Of a DNA stretch of 64,000 bases, positions 17,249 to 25,818 are shown piece after piece. Below the pieces are notes generated by a model. That model did not search any database and was not told the DNA's origin. It saw only the letters and a program-made list of their open reading frames with translations. The DNA comes from Phytobacter ursingii (GTDB lineage: Bacteria; Pseudomonadota; Gammaproteobacteria; Enterobacterales; Enterobacteriaceae). Location: NCBI GenBank assembly GCA_901456055.1, contig CABDWT010000002.1, positions 248,001 through 312,000 of the forward strand, read 5' to 3'. Made by a program: the position numbers and the translations under genes. Position 1 is the stretch's first letter. Every line of letters starts with the position of its first letter.

Positions 17249-18520
17249 TCAGAATGCGGTTTCCACTGAATCGGTGACACGATAATCGTCATCAACCAGT
17301 GGCAAATAGCGCCACTTATCAAACGCGGTACAGGGATGTGAAATACCACAGCCCAGCCAGTCGCCGGGCTTTAACGCATCCTCTTCTGGCAGCAACAACC
17401 AGGCATGTTGATCGTTCACCTCACTGATGCGCATACCAGAAGCGACACGAGGGGCGCTCCCCTCCACATTTCGCACCCACAATGGATTGGGCAGATCCTG
17501 ATCAAAGGGCACATCGCGGCGGCCGAAATCAACAAACGCCAGCCCCGGCTCAGGGCGCGATAATACTCGCCCCCAGATCTCCAGCGCAGGTTCAAAATGA
17601 TGCCGGGCGTTCGGCTGGGCAAACGGGGCGATGCGGGCATACAACCCGTTATCGTGTGCCATATAGGCTCCCGAGCGAATCAATGGCGTGATCGGTAGCG
17701 ATAGCCGGGCCTCGGTAAAACAGGCGCTGACTACATCAAACCAGGCGCCGCCGCCAGCGCTGAGAATAATGGTGTCGCTGCTGAATAGCCCTTTCTCAGC
17801 TACCAGCGCAGCCGTCGCGATCAACATCTGGCAATAATCGCGCACCCTGGCGATTCCGGCTGCATCGCGCCCCGCCCCCAGTGCGCCTTCATAACCCGCA
17901 ACGCCCACCAGTTGCAGGACCGGACTTGCCGCAATCGCGGCGGCGATCTCCAGAGCCTGCGAGGATGAGCGGCAGCCGGTACGCCCGCCGCTCACCGACA
18001 TTTCCAGCAGTACCGCAATAGCATTGTCGCCGAGATGCTGTTCCAGCAAACGAACTCCCTGTAGCGAATCAACGTAGCAAAGGAAGCCATGGTCAGGATG
18101 CTGCTTTTGCCACTCGCCTATCCAGCGAATGCCAGCAGGGTCGACCAGCTCATTAGCGAGAAAGACATTGCGAATACCAAACTGGCGCAAGGCGCGAACC
18201 TGTGCAGGCGTGGCCGCACTCAATCCCCAGGCGCCGCCTTCGGTAATGGCACGACGCAGGATCGCCGGAGACATTGACGTCTTGCCGTGTGCCGCCAGCA
18301 TTACGCCCTGTTCACGACAAAAATCGGCCAGTTGACGCAGATTATTCTCCAGCGCAGATTGCTTCATCAGCATCAGTGGGGAAAAGACGCTATCGCTGGC
18401 CAGAACCGGGGTACCAACAGGTAACGGCGCATCGCCACGGCCTGCAACAGATTTAAAGCGTGGCGCAGGTTGCAGCGCATCCAGTAGCCCCTCGGCCACC
18501 AACGGAAAATGAATCGACAT
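17249..18520 (-). CDS. PLP-dependent D-amino acid deaminase/aldolase-like enzyme (DSD1 group)
   Basis: 423 residues. An alanine-racemase-type barrel binds PLP (AAHGKTSMS holds the Schiff-base Lys), and the C-terminal beta domain has GISHPCTAFDKW, the His-x-Cys metal site of D-serine dehydratase and D-threonine aldolase. These enzymes split beta-hydroxy D-amino acids with PLP and a divalent metal. The start at 18520 has GGAGG at good spacing; an ATG five codons upstream overlaps the end of the ABC gene. Last gene of an operon with an amino acid importer and a RidA protein. Substrate is unknown; D-serine, D-threonine or a related hydroxy amino acid would fit. Confidence 0.8.
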   Translation of the reverse strand: MSIHFPLVAEGLLDALQPAPRFKSVAGRGDAPLPVGTPVLASDSVFSPLMLMKQSALENNLRQLADFCREQGVMLAAHGKTSMSPAILRRAITEGGAWGLSAATPAQVRALRQFGIRNVFLANELVDPAGIRWIGEWQKQHPDHGFLCYVDSLQGVRLLEQHLGDNAIAVLLEMSVSGGRTGCRSSSQALEIAAAIAASPVLQLVGVAGYEGALGAGRDAAGIARVRDYCQMLIATAALVAEKGLFSSDTIILSAGGGAWFDVVSACFTEARLSLPITPLIRSGAYMAHDNGLYARIAPFAQPNARHHFEPALEIWGRVLSRPEPGLAFVDFGRRDVPFDQDLPNPLWVRNVEGSAPRVASGMRISEVNDQHAWLLLPEEDALKPGDWLGCGISHPCTAFDKWRYLPLVDDDYRVTDSVETAF

Positions 18521-18531
18521 AACGCCTCCGA

Positions 18532-19269
18532 TCAATGCTCAAGAACACGCGATAAAAACTGCTGGGTGCGCGGATTCTGTGGATTAACGAAAATCTGCTC
18601 AGGCGATCCTTGTTCAGCAATCACCCCCTGATCCATAAACACCACACGGTCTGCGGTTTTGCGCGCAAAACCCATCTCATGCGTGACCACTACCATGGTC
18701 ATCCCTTCACGCGCCAGACTACGCATCACTTCCATCACTTCGCCGACCAGCTCGGGATCGAGCGCGGAGGTAGCTTCATCAAAAAACATGATTTTTGGTT
18801 CTACCGCCAGCGCCCTGGCGATCGCCACCCGCTGCTGCTGACCGCCGGAAAGTTGCGCCGGATAATAGTGCGCGCGCTCTGCCAGCCCAACGCGTGTCAA
18901 GGCTGCCATGCCACGTGTATTGGCTTCGGCCTCAGACAGTTTCTGCGCTTTTATCAGCGCCAGCGTCACGTTGCCGAGGGCGGTTTTATGGGGGAACAAG
19001 TTGAACTGCTGGAACACCATCCCGACATGACCACAAATTTCACGGCTGCGTTTATGGTCATGCAATGGCACATTGTTAACCCAGATTTCGCCTCCATCGG
19101 CCGTTTCCAGCCCGCTCATGATGCGTAACACGGTGCTTTTGCCGGAGCCGGATGCGCCAATCAGCACCAGCACTTCGCCGGGCGAAACATCAAGGCTGAT
19201 CTCTTTCAGCACCTGGGTGCTGCCAAAAGATTTGGTGATACGGCTCAGCGTAATGGCAGATTTGCTCAT
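18532..19269 (-). CDS. Polar amino acid ABC transporter ATPase
   Basis: 245 residues, the GlnQ/HisP type. Walker [11 protein letters not shown]-loop [11 protein letters not shown], signature [15 protein letters not shown], Walker [13 protein letters not shown] and switch His in VVVTHEM are all intact. The ATG at 19269 overlaps the permease stop (ATGA) and has AGGAG nine bases before it. It powers import through the two permeases encoded just upstream. Confidence 0.93.
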   Translation of the reverse strand: MSKSAITLSRITKSFGSTQVLKEISLDVSPGEVLVLIGASGSGKSTVLRIMSGLETADGGEIWVNNVPLHDHKRSREICGHVGMVFQQFNLFPHKTALGNVTLALIKAQKLSEAEANTRGMAALTRVGLAERAHYYPAQLSGGQQQRVAIARALAVEPKIMFFDEATSALDPELVGEVMEVMRSLAREGMTMVVVTHEMGFARKTADRVVFMDQGVIAEQGSPEQIFVNPQNPRTQQFLSRVLEH

Positions 19270-19910
19270 GAGAACTGGCTCCTGGTTTGATGATGTTGAA
19301 CCCAACGGGAAAGCGGAAAGCAAACAATGAAGTACAGCACGGCCACCAGCGCATAAATCACTACCGGCTGGCCGATACGATCAACGATCGCCTGGCCCTG
19401 GTGCATCAGTTCCGACATACCAATCATGCTGACGATAGAGGTATCTTTAATCAGGGAAAGATACTGCCCTACCAGCGGCGGCAGTACGATGCCGCGCGTC
19501 TGAGGCAGGATCACGCTAAGAAAGGTCTGGCGTTTTGATAGCCCGAGGATCCACGACACTTCCCATTGTCCTTTAGGCACGGCCTCGATCCCGGCGCGAA
19601 ATACTTCGGCGATATAGGCGCCCTGGTAAATACTCAGGCCGAGAATACCGGCGGCAAACAGATTGATTTCATAGCCAAAGTAGGCCACCCCAAAGTAGAT
19701 AAACATCAGGGTGATTAACACCGGCGTGCCGCGAAACAGCTCGGTGTAAAGCACGGCTATGTGGCTGGCAACCGACACACGACTGGTACGCAACACGGCA
19801 GCGAGCAGGCCTAGCAGCGTGCTGCCAATGATGGCAGCGACCGAAAGCAGCAGCGTGATCCATAGCCCCTCCAGCAGCAACGGCAATGAACTGGCGATCA
19901 TATTGCTCAT
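19266..19910 (-). CDS. Amino acid ABC transporter permease
   Basis: 214 residues, about five membrane segments, with the HisM/GlnP-type EAA loop ([24 protein letters not shown]) that contacts the ATPase. It overlaps both neighbours by four bases, so the operon is translationally coupled. It pairs with the permease at 19907. Confidence 0.92.
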   Translation of the reverse strand: MSNMIASSLPLLLEGLWITLLLSVAAIIGSTLLGLLAAVLRTSRVSVASHIAVLYTELFRGTPVLITLMFIYFGVAYFGYEINLFAAGILGLSIYQGAYIAEVFRAGIEAVPKGQWEVSWILGLSKRQTFLSVILPQTRGIVLPPLVGQYLSLIKDTSIVSMIGMSELMHQGQAIVDRIGQPVVIYALVAVLYFIVCFPLSRWVQHHQTRSQFS

Positions 19911-20644
19911 AGCGCATTCTCCCGGTTCAGTGGGTTAGTCAGCCATTTTTTTGCCCACCACCGGGCGGACTTTTTTACCGGAGTGACCAGTTGCGGATGA
20001 AACAAGCGGCTTCCCAGCAGGTTCCCGAGCCAGGAAAAGAGATTACTCAGTAGCAGATAGACCAGCGCCACCACGCTGAAAGTCTGGATATAAAGCAGCG
20101 TGCGGGCGTTTATCACAGTGGCGGTGCCGGTCAGTTCCGGCAGCGCAATCGCCGACAATAGCGACGTGCCTAACAACAACTGAATCAGGTTGTTAATAAT
20201 GGCGGGCCATACGGCGCGTGCGGCCTGGGGCAACACCACACTCAGAAAGACCTGGCGGCGTGAAATGCCTAAAATCCATGCCGCCTCCCGTTGCCCTTTA
20301 GGCACCGACTGTATGCCTGCGCGAAAGGTCTCCGACAGATAAGCGCCGACGTTAATGCCCAACGCCAGCACCCCTGCGGTAAAGGCGCTCATGGTGATGC
20401 CGAGGGAAGGCAGGCCGAAAAAGATAATGAAAATTTGCAGCAACACCGGCGTGTTGCGGATAAATTCAACATAGCAGTGGCTCAGCCAGCGTAGCGGCGC
20501 CGCCGCAGAGGCTTTCGCCAGCGCTGCCAGCAACCCGAGTGCGACAGCCAGCATAAAAGCGAGAAGTGTGACCTGTAGCGTCAGCCAGGCGGCGGCCAGG
20601 AAGGTCTCGCCGTAGCTCCACAGGGTTAGCCATTGATAACTCAT
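19907..20644 (-). CDS. Amino acid ABC transporter permease
   Basis: 245 residues, about five membrane segments, EAA loop GIQSVPKGQREAAWILGISRRQVF. The ATG at 20644 has AAGGAG seven bases upstream; an in-frame start 11 codons earlier falls in the intercistronic hairpin. Compared with its partner it has a longer basic C-terminal tail (SARWWAKKW). Forms the channel with the 19266 product. Confidence 0.92.
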   Translation of the reverse strand: MSYQWLTLWSYGETFLAAAWLTLQVTLLAFMLAVALGLLAALAKASAAAPLRWLSHCYVEFIRNTPVLLQIFIIFFGLPSLGITMSAFTAGVLALGINVGAYLSETFRAGIQSVPKGQREAAWILGISRRQVFLSVVLPQAARAVWPAIINNLIQLLLGTSLLSAIALPELTGTATVINARTLLYIQTFSVVALVYLLLSNLFSWLGNLLGSRLFHPQLVTPVKKSARWWAKKWLTNPLNRENAL

Positions 20645-20657
20645 GCATGGACTCCTT

Positions 20658-20695
20658 CCTGCGGTGTAGCAGCTCAAAGCGTGCTACACCGCAGG
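20658..20695 (-). other. Intercistronic mRNA hairpin
   Basis: A perfect 14-base stem (CCTGCGGTGTAGCA with its complement at 20682-20695) and a 10-base loop sit between the binding-protein gene and the first permease gene, with no T run. Such hairpins protect the upstream message from 3' exonucleases and keep binding protein in excess over permease, as described for malE-malF. Confidence 0.65.
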
Positions 20696-20698
20696 CAA

Positions 20699-21523
20699 TC
20701 AGAATTGCGGATTCAGTGGATAACGCGGCTTATCACCAAACCATTTTTGATACAGCGTGGCGTTCTCACCGGAGGCATTGATCTCAAACAGGAATTCATT
20801 GAGGTAGTTCAGCCACACCTGGTCACCCTGCTTCACGCCAAAGGCGTTGTACTCCAGCGGCACCAGCGCTTCGTTAGTGACAGTCAGGCTCGGATCAAGT
20901 TTGGCCTGATAGGCAAGGAAGTTATTATCCTCAATCATTGCATCAGCCTGCCCCTGTTTTACCGCCAGAATGGCCGCCTGTGAGGAGTCGTACTCCTGGA
21001 TTTTGACCTCAATGCCCATGCTGCGCACTTCGTCCCCGTTGGTGGATCCTTTCACCGTGGCGATGGTCTTACCGGCCATGTCATGGGCTGATTTGATGCC
21101 ACTCTCTTTACGAACCAACATCGCTTCGCTCGCCACGACATAGGGATGGGTGAAACCGATCTCTTTGGCGCGTTCCAGATTGCGTGTGAAGTTACAGAAC
21201 ACCACATCCACTTTGTTGGTTTGCAGGTTAGGGATGCGGTTGGCACTAGTGGTGTTGACCATTTCCAGTTTCACGCCCATCTCTTTCGCCAACGCTTTCG
21301 CCAAATCGACGTCATAACCATCGGGTTTGCCGTCTTTATCGTAAAAACCGAAGGGCGCGAAACTCAGGCAATCTCCCACGCGTAACGTGCCGCGTTGCAA
21401 TACGGTTTGCAGCGTCGATTGCGGGGCCGCACCCGCCACTTGCTTCTCTTCCGTGGGGGTACAACCGGCAACGGCCAGCAAGGCCAGCGCTCCGGCGATG
21501 ATTTTTAACGAAGTTGCATTCAT
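20699..21523 (-). CDS. Periplasmic amino acid-binding lipoprotein
   Basis: 274 residues, solute-binding family 3. A lipoprotein signal with lipobox AVAGC (Cys21) suggests anchoring in the membrane. The mature part shows VGDCLSFAPFGFYDKDGKPDGYDVDLAKALAKEMGVKLE, split over two lobes, and FCNFTRNLERAKEIGFTHPYV, typical of receptors for polar amino acids. Feeds the two permeases. Ligand unknown; the linked PLP enzyme suggests a hydroxy or D-amino acid. Confidence 0.9.
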   Translation of the reverse strand: MNATSLKIIAGALALLAVAGCTPTEEKQVAGAAPQSTLQTVLQRGTLRVGDCLSFAPFGFYDKDGKPDGYDVDLAKALAKEMGVKLEMVNTTSANRIPNLQTNKVDVVFCNFTRNLERAKEIGFTHPYVVASEAMLVRKESGIKSAHDMAGKTIATVKGSTNGDEVRSMGIEVKIQEYDSSQAAILAVKQGQADAMIEDNNFLAYQAKLDPSLTVTNEALVPLEYNAFGVKQGDQVWLNYLNEFLFEINASGENATLYQKWFGDKPRYPLNPQF

Positions 21524-21634
21524 TGTTTTACTCGCTTATTAAATGGAGACGACATAAAAAGCATCAGTTATTAACGGACAGCCCTGGTGTGGGCGAATAA
21601 ATAAAAATCTCAGTGCATTATCAGATAAATAATA

Positions 21635-22027
21635 TTATTTTCGATCGGCGCGAAAGCATTTCATATCCACTTCCACTTTGCAGTCGACGACTAAATCCTG
21701 CACGCTACAAATACGAGCCGGTGGATTGCCGGTAAATATCTCGCTGAAAACTTTATTAAAGGAACTGAAGTAACGGGCGTCGGTTAATACTGCGGTGACG
21801 TGAACCACATCCTCCACCCTGTACCCCGCCTCGCGCATAATGGACAGGCAGTTATCAAACGCCAGGCGGGTCTGCTCAATGATCCCGCCTTCCACCACTT
21901 CACCCTCGCGCATCGGCGTCTGGCCTGAGATATACAGCCAGCCATCAGCCTCAACGGCGCGTGCGAACGGCAGTTTCTGCCCGCCCGTACCCGTGCCGCC
22001 TTCAATGCCATAACGCTTAATCGTCAT
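21635..22027 (-). CDS. RidA-family enamine/imine deaminase
   Basis: 130 residues of the YjgF/YER057c/UK114 family: LYISGQTPM, TRLAFDNCLSIMREAGY, and the near-C-terminal NPPARICSVQDL whose Arg binds substrate carboxylate. RidA proteins hydrolyse reactive enamines such as 2-aminoacrylate released by PLP dehydratases. That fits the PLP enzyme in the same operon. AAGGAG precedes the ATG at 22027. It is the first gene of the operon and divergent from the IclR regulator. Confidence 0.88.
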   Translation of the reverse strand: MTIKRYGIEGGTGTGGQKLPFARAVEADGWLYISGQTPMREGEVVEGGIIEQTRLAFDNCLSIMREAGYRVEDVVHVTAVLTDARYFSSFNKVFSEIFTGNPPARICSVQDLVVDCKVEVDMKCFRADRK

Positions 22028-22079
22028 GCAATGCTGCTCCTTTTTGTTCTGAGAATTGCCATGCGTACTGCACAATTTA

Positions 22080-22118
22080 TGTCTGATATACCAGACAACT
22101 ATCTGCAATACCGGATAG
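22080..22118. promoter_or_regulatory. Candidate operator of the ridA operon / IclR gene
   Basis: The dyad TGTCTG-ATATAC-CAGACA (22080-22097) overlaps a direct repeat ATACCAGA (22088) and ATACCGGA (22108), 20 bases apart, and a second dyad CTATC-N10-GATAG (22099-22118). It lies about 55 bases before ridA, facing the IclR gene. Binding by the IclR protein is inferred. Confidence 0.4.
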
Positions 22119-22226
22119 AGCAAGATTTGCACAGGTTTTTTATTTTTGCAATATATCCCGGTGAATTTAATTTTTTGTGGTGTTGTCGCGATCGCAAAAT
22201 AAAAAATGTATGGAGGTGATTTCTGA

Positions 22227-22250
22227 ATGAAAATGCTACCTCGGTCGTAA
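22227..22250 (+). CDS. Possible seven-codon leader peptide
   Basis: GGAGGTGA, a near-perfect ribosome site, stands eight bases before ATG AAA ATG CTA CCT CGG TCG TAA (MKMLPRS). It lies 190 bases before the IclR gene on the same strand. It could be a leader peptide or chance. Confidence 0.25.
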   Translation: MKMLPRS

Positions 22251-22441
22251 TTTTAAAAAATCAATTTGCGCTTCATGCGCTAAAATGAGGCCCCAAAATA
22301 GAACAAAGAAATATAAACGCTGGCTGTAAAAATTTAATTAGCGGGGATGGGTTAACGACAGCACTGGGTGTATCATGCTTTTCTTTTTTACTGTCTTTAC
22401 GGTCTGGCGCGACCGCCCGACTGCATCAGGAGAATTTGCTT

Positions 22442-23194
22442 ATGCCGGACGAGAAGCCATCGCGAGCGCGCGGTGTTGACCGGGTTATCGACATTTTTCA
22501 CCAGTTGCATATCGCTCGTCAGCCCATGGCGATGCGCGATTTAATCGAGGCCACCGGCGCGCCGCGCTCCAGTGTATATGAGCTCGTCAGTCTGCTCAGT
22601 GAGGCCGGGCTGCTTGAACTGGATGCCGATGGCGCGGTGTTCTTTGGCCGCGAAATGCACTATTACGGTGCGGATTACATGGCGCATAACGATCTCATCC
22701 GTCGCTCACATCAGTTAATGGTTGAACTTGTCGCCCGTCATGGCGAAACGGTGCAGCTCTGTATGCTGGAAGGGAATAAGTACACCGTCGTGCTATCAGA
22801 AAGTAATGCCCACCCGTTCAAGATCACGTCGGATATTGGCGTGCGGGTACCGATTACCTGGACGGCCACGGGCCGTCTGTTACTCAGTAATTGGTCGGAC
22901 AGTGCCATTCTCGATCTTATCCCCGAAGAGGATTACCGTCTGGCGAACGGGCAGGTCCTCGATAAGCAGGCCTTTCTTGAAGACATTCATCGCGCCGGAC
23001 AGCAGGGCTATTGTCTGACTGAGGGGTTGTCGGAGAGTTTTACCTGCTGTATGGCGGCGCCGATTCGTTCGCGTAGCGGGCAGGCGGTGGCGGCTATCTG
23101 CTTTATGGTGAGCCGTGATACGCCGGAGGAGCGCCGTCAGATGTTGCTCAAAGAGTTGATCGTTTCCGGCCAAAAATTATCGGATTTCACCTGA
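22442..23194 (+). CDS. IclR-family transcriptional regulator
   Basis: 250 residues: an N-terminal winged helix (RVIDIFHQLHIARQPMAMRDLIEATGAPRSSVYELVSLLSEAGLL, written here over two helices) and a C-terminal IclR effector domain (about 80-250, with MAAPIRSRSGQAVAAICFMVSR). It is divergent from the ridA-ABC operon and most likely regulates it. AGGAG at nine bases supports the ATG at 22442 over the TTG two codons upstream. Confidence 0.88.
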   Translation: MPDEKPSRARGVDRVIDIFHQLHIARQPMAMRDLIEATGAPRSSVYELVSLLSEAGLLELDADGAVFFGREMHYYGADYMAHNDLIRRSHQLMVELVARHGETVQLCMLEGNKYTVVLSESNAHPFKITSDIGVRVPITWTATGRLLLSNWSDSAILDLIPEEDYRLANGQVLDKQAFLEDIHRAGQQGYCLTEGLSESFTCCMAAPIRSRSGQAVAAICFMVSRDTPEERRQMLLKELIVSGQKLSDFT

Positions 23195-23227
23195 ATCCGG
23201 GCCAGCATCAACAGGGTATTCAAACGT

Positions 23228-23261
23228 AAAAAATCCGGAATCAGAGGGCTGAATCCGGATT
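23228..23261 (-). terminator. Terminator between crl and the IclR gene
   Basis: AATCCGGA pairs with TCCGGATT (23232-23261) with an inner extension, followed on the minus strand by a T run. It serves crl and may also stop the convergent IclR transcript. Confidence 0.75.
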
Positions 23262-23292
23262 GTCTCTTGTCGGGCGACTCTTTTAACTGCGC

Positions 23293-23691
23293 TTACGCCG
23301 TCAGGTTAATTTCGTCGGTAAAATTTTCTGCCGGCTCCAGTTTCAGCTCCAGCGCCGCAAGGACCTCGCGGGCGCGACCATGAAACTCACGGAGCGTATG
23401 CTCCAGTCGGTCAGTCACTTCTGCATCTTTGATTGCGGTTTCTTTCCAGTTCCCGTCTTTATCGTACAGCCCAAAATGGTAGCTATAGGTAAAACGGTTT
23501 TGCTGCGCTTCCATTTCCATCCACCAGCCCCAAAACTCACGCTTCTCCGGCGCCGGCTTTACATTGACGCATACGGCCAGGCAATCAAAAAAGAAGCGAT
23601 TATCGGCACACTGTTCTTCCCGAATATACGGGCCTAGCGCGGTAAACCTTTTAATGAGTTTGCTCTTCGGATGTCCACTCGGTAACGTCAT
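23293..23691 (-). CDS. crl: Sigma-S assembly factor Crl
   Basis: 132 residues, full length. Crl binds RpoS and favours its association with core RNA polymerase, which raises curli and stationary-phase gene expression. Recognisable parts are [13 protein letters not shown] near the N-terminus, [13 protein letters not shown] and the Trp-rich [10 protein letters not shown]. It lies next to frsA as in E. coli. No disruption is present. Confidence 0.96.
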   Translation of the reverse strand: MTLPSGHPKSKLIKRFTALGPYIREEQCADNRFFFDCLAVCVNVKPAPEKREFWGWWMEMEAQQNRFTYSYHFGLYDKDGNWKETAIKDAEVTDRLEHTLREFHGRAREVLAALELKLEPAENFTDEINLTA

Positions 23692-23748
23692 TGCGATCTC
23701 CTTATGTGATGCAACTGTTTTACCAAATCAATCAAAATTAGCAATCCA

Positions 23749-24993
23749 TTAACGCAATCTATAATTGATCCAGTCCGTAATGTCCCGCAGCGCCTTGTCA
23801 AAATTGCGATAAACCGGATTAAACGGGATTTCCAGTAATTTACCGTCGGCGGATGACGAAGTGATTAAACGCGACTCTTCTTCCGGGCTGAACGGATCGT
23901 TTCTCCAGAAGCCAGATAACATCGGCGTCGGGCAACGTCGCCCCAGCAACCCCTGCGTTTTTAGCGAGTACCGATTCAGCTCAACATAAAGTGACTCGTC
24001 CGAGGCATTATGCATGCCGAGCCGACTGGCGAGCACATCCATATACATCTCCGGCACACGCCCCAGTTGCAGAGGGTTAGCCAGCAGCGCATGCACCACA
24101 GGCCCGAGACAGGCTACGGCTTTCAGGCGTGGAGACTCCAGATAGCCAAGGCGTACCGCCACGTTGGCACCAAAGCGAAAACCAAACGCTGCCACGCGTG
24201 TATGGTCAACCCATGGAATGTTTGCCAGCGCTTTTAGCGCGTGTTGATGCAACAGGCTCGAATCCTGGGTGAGTTTCCATTTTGAAGAGAAGCCCACAGA
24301 AGGCATATCCAGCGTCAGCATGGCGATACCTTTCGGTGCAAAATAGCGCTCATACAGGTTGTAGTAGTCGCTTTGCAGACCATCCAACCCGCCGCACATC
24401 AGGACGGTAGGAAAAGGCCCCTCCCCTTTGGGCATATGTAAAAAGCCAATCACCGGCGAACCGCCGGGAATGGCAAACTCCATCTCTTTCATTGTACCCG
24501 GCAGACGTTGCGCCGCCTCTTCATAGGCGCGATTCGCCAGCGCCTGTGCCTGCTCTGCCAGCACGTCCCCTTTTATATGCGGATAAGCAGCGATGCTATA
24601 GAGGTTTGACGCGTGCAGCCAGTGTTGACCGCTGAGGGTGGTATCCTGCTCCTGGCTGGCTTTTTGCTGCCACTGCATAGCCTGAGTAGACCATTCGTAG
24701 ATCCAGTTGCCGCCGCGATAGCCCACCACCGTATCGTAAAGATCGGGGTCGGTATGTTCCGCCGCGCTCATGGCGATCCGCGCCTGTACGTCCATGATCT
24801 CTTTCGGATCGACGCCGCGCCAGATCCACATTAATCGGTTGATCATGCGATACCAGTGGGGCGTATTGTTGCCGTCGAGGGTGGATTCGATAGGCGGCAG
24901 TTTATTATGGGTAAGGCGACGCACCAGCGTTGAGGTTTCCGGGTGCTTGAAACGGGGTTTGAACAGGGTTTCGCTGAGGTTAGCTTGTGGCAT
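23749..24993 (-). CDS. frsA: FrsA, alpha/beta-hydrolase-like protein
   Basis: 414 residues. An N-terminal helical part is followed by an alpha/beta-hydrolase fold ([30 protein letters not shown]). FrsA (YafA) binds unphosphorylated EIIA-Glc and influences the fermentation/respiration balance; its catalytic role is disputed. The ATG at 24993 begins the conserved [16 protein letters not shown] segment and has GGAGG before it. Confidence 0.95.
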   Translation of the reverse strand: MPQANLSETLFKPRFKHPETSTLVRRLTHNKLPPIESTLDGNNTPHWYRMINRLMWIWRGVDPKEIMDVQARIAMSAAEHTDPDLYDTVVGYRGGNWIYEWSTQAMQWQQKASQEQDTTLSGQHWLHASNLYSIAAYPHIKGDVLAEQAQALANRAYEEAAQRLPGTMKEMEFAIPGGSPVIGFLHMPKGEGPFPTVLMCGGLDGLQSDYYNLYERYFAPKGIAMLTLDMPSVGFSSKWKLTQDSSLLHQHALKALANIPWVDHTRVAAFGFRFGANVAVRLGYLESPRLKAVACLGPVVHALLANPLQLGRVPEMYMDVLASRLGMHNASDESLYVELNRYSLKTQGLLGRRCPTPMLSGFWRNDPFSPEEESRLITSSSADGKLLEIPFNPVYRNFDKALRDITDWINYRLR

Positions 24994-25047
24994 TACGCGC
25001 AGCCTCCATGAATACGTCAATGACGGTATTGTAACCTGGCGGATGCG

Positions 25048-25080
25048 AAAAAAAACAACGCCCGGCGATGCCAGGCGTTG
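25048..25080 (-). terminator. gpt terminator
   Basis: On the minus strand CAACGCCTGG pairs with CCGGGCGTTG (one G-U pair) and is followed by eight T residues. Confidence 0.85.
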
Positions 25081-25101
25081 TAAATAATCATAAAGAAAGC
25101 A

Positions 25102-25560
25102 TTAACGACCAGAGATAGGCGGAACGAAGACCACGCCCATATCCCAGGGTTGTTCAATCCAGGTATCCTGTGGGATGTCAATCACGTAATCGTCAACCAG
25201 CGGACGGCCAGCCGGTTTAGCGAAAATGGTGACGAAGTGCGCTTTTGGATACATTTCGCGGATAGCCACCGCGGTACCGCCGGTATCGACCAGATCATCA
25301 ATAACGATGAAACCTTCACCATCGCCTTCTGCGCGTTTGATAATTTTCATTTCGCGCTGGTTGTCGTGGTCATAGCTGGAAATGCAAACGGTATCGACAT
25401 GGCGAATACCCAATTCACGTGCCAGTAATGCGCCCGGAACCAGACCACCACGGCTAACGGCAATAATGCCTTTCCATTGTTCAGAAGGCATCAGGCGGTT
25501 TGCCAGTTTGCGTGCGTGAATCTGCAACATGTCCCAGGTGACGACGTATTTTTCGCTCAT
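25102..25560 (-). CDS. gpt: Xanthine-guanine phosphoribosyltransferase
   Basis: 152 residues, full length. It salvages guanine, xanthine and hypoxanthine to nucleotides with PRPP. The PRPP loop [13 protein letters not shown] and the purine-binding WIEQPWDMG end are intact. Monocistronic with its own terminator. The downstream ureide cluster shares purine-derived substrates but is about 9 kb away and separately controlled. Confidence 0.97.
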   Translation of the reverse strand: MSEKYVVTWDMLQIHARKLANRLMPSEQWKGIIAVSRGGLVPGALLARELGIRHVDTVCISSYDHDNQREMKIIKRAEGDGEGFIVIDDLVDTGGTAVAIREMYPKAHFVTIFAKPAGRPLVDDYVIDIPQDTWIEQPWDMGVVFVPPISGR

Positions 25561-25818
25561 GTGAAGTGTCCCAGCCTGTGTATCTACGGCTTAAAAAGTG
25601 TTCTACGGGGAAATAGGTTGCGCGAGATTATAGAGATCTGTCGCGCTAAAAACCAGTGTTACCGGGCATTGCTGGCGCTTTTTACGCGACGCGTACTAAC
25701 AGAGAGACAATAAAGTGGTATTCTCAAGTCCATCTCGCAATCCGGCCTTGTGATTGTTCTGTAGTTTAACCCTCGGACCTGCAAAATATGCTGGCAGGCC
25801 TTTTAAAGGAGACTCATC

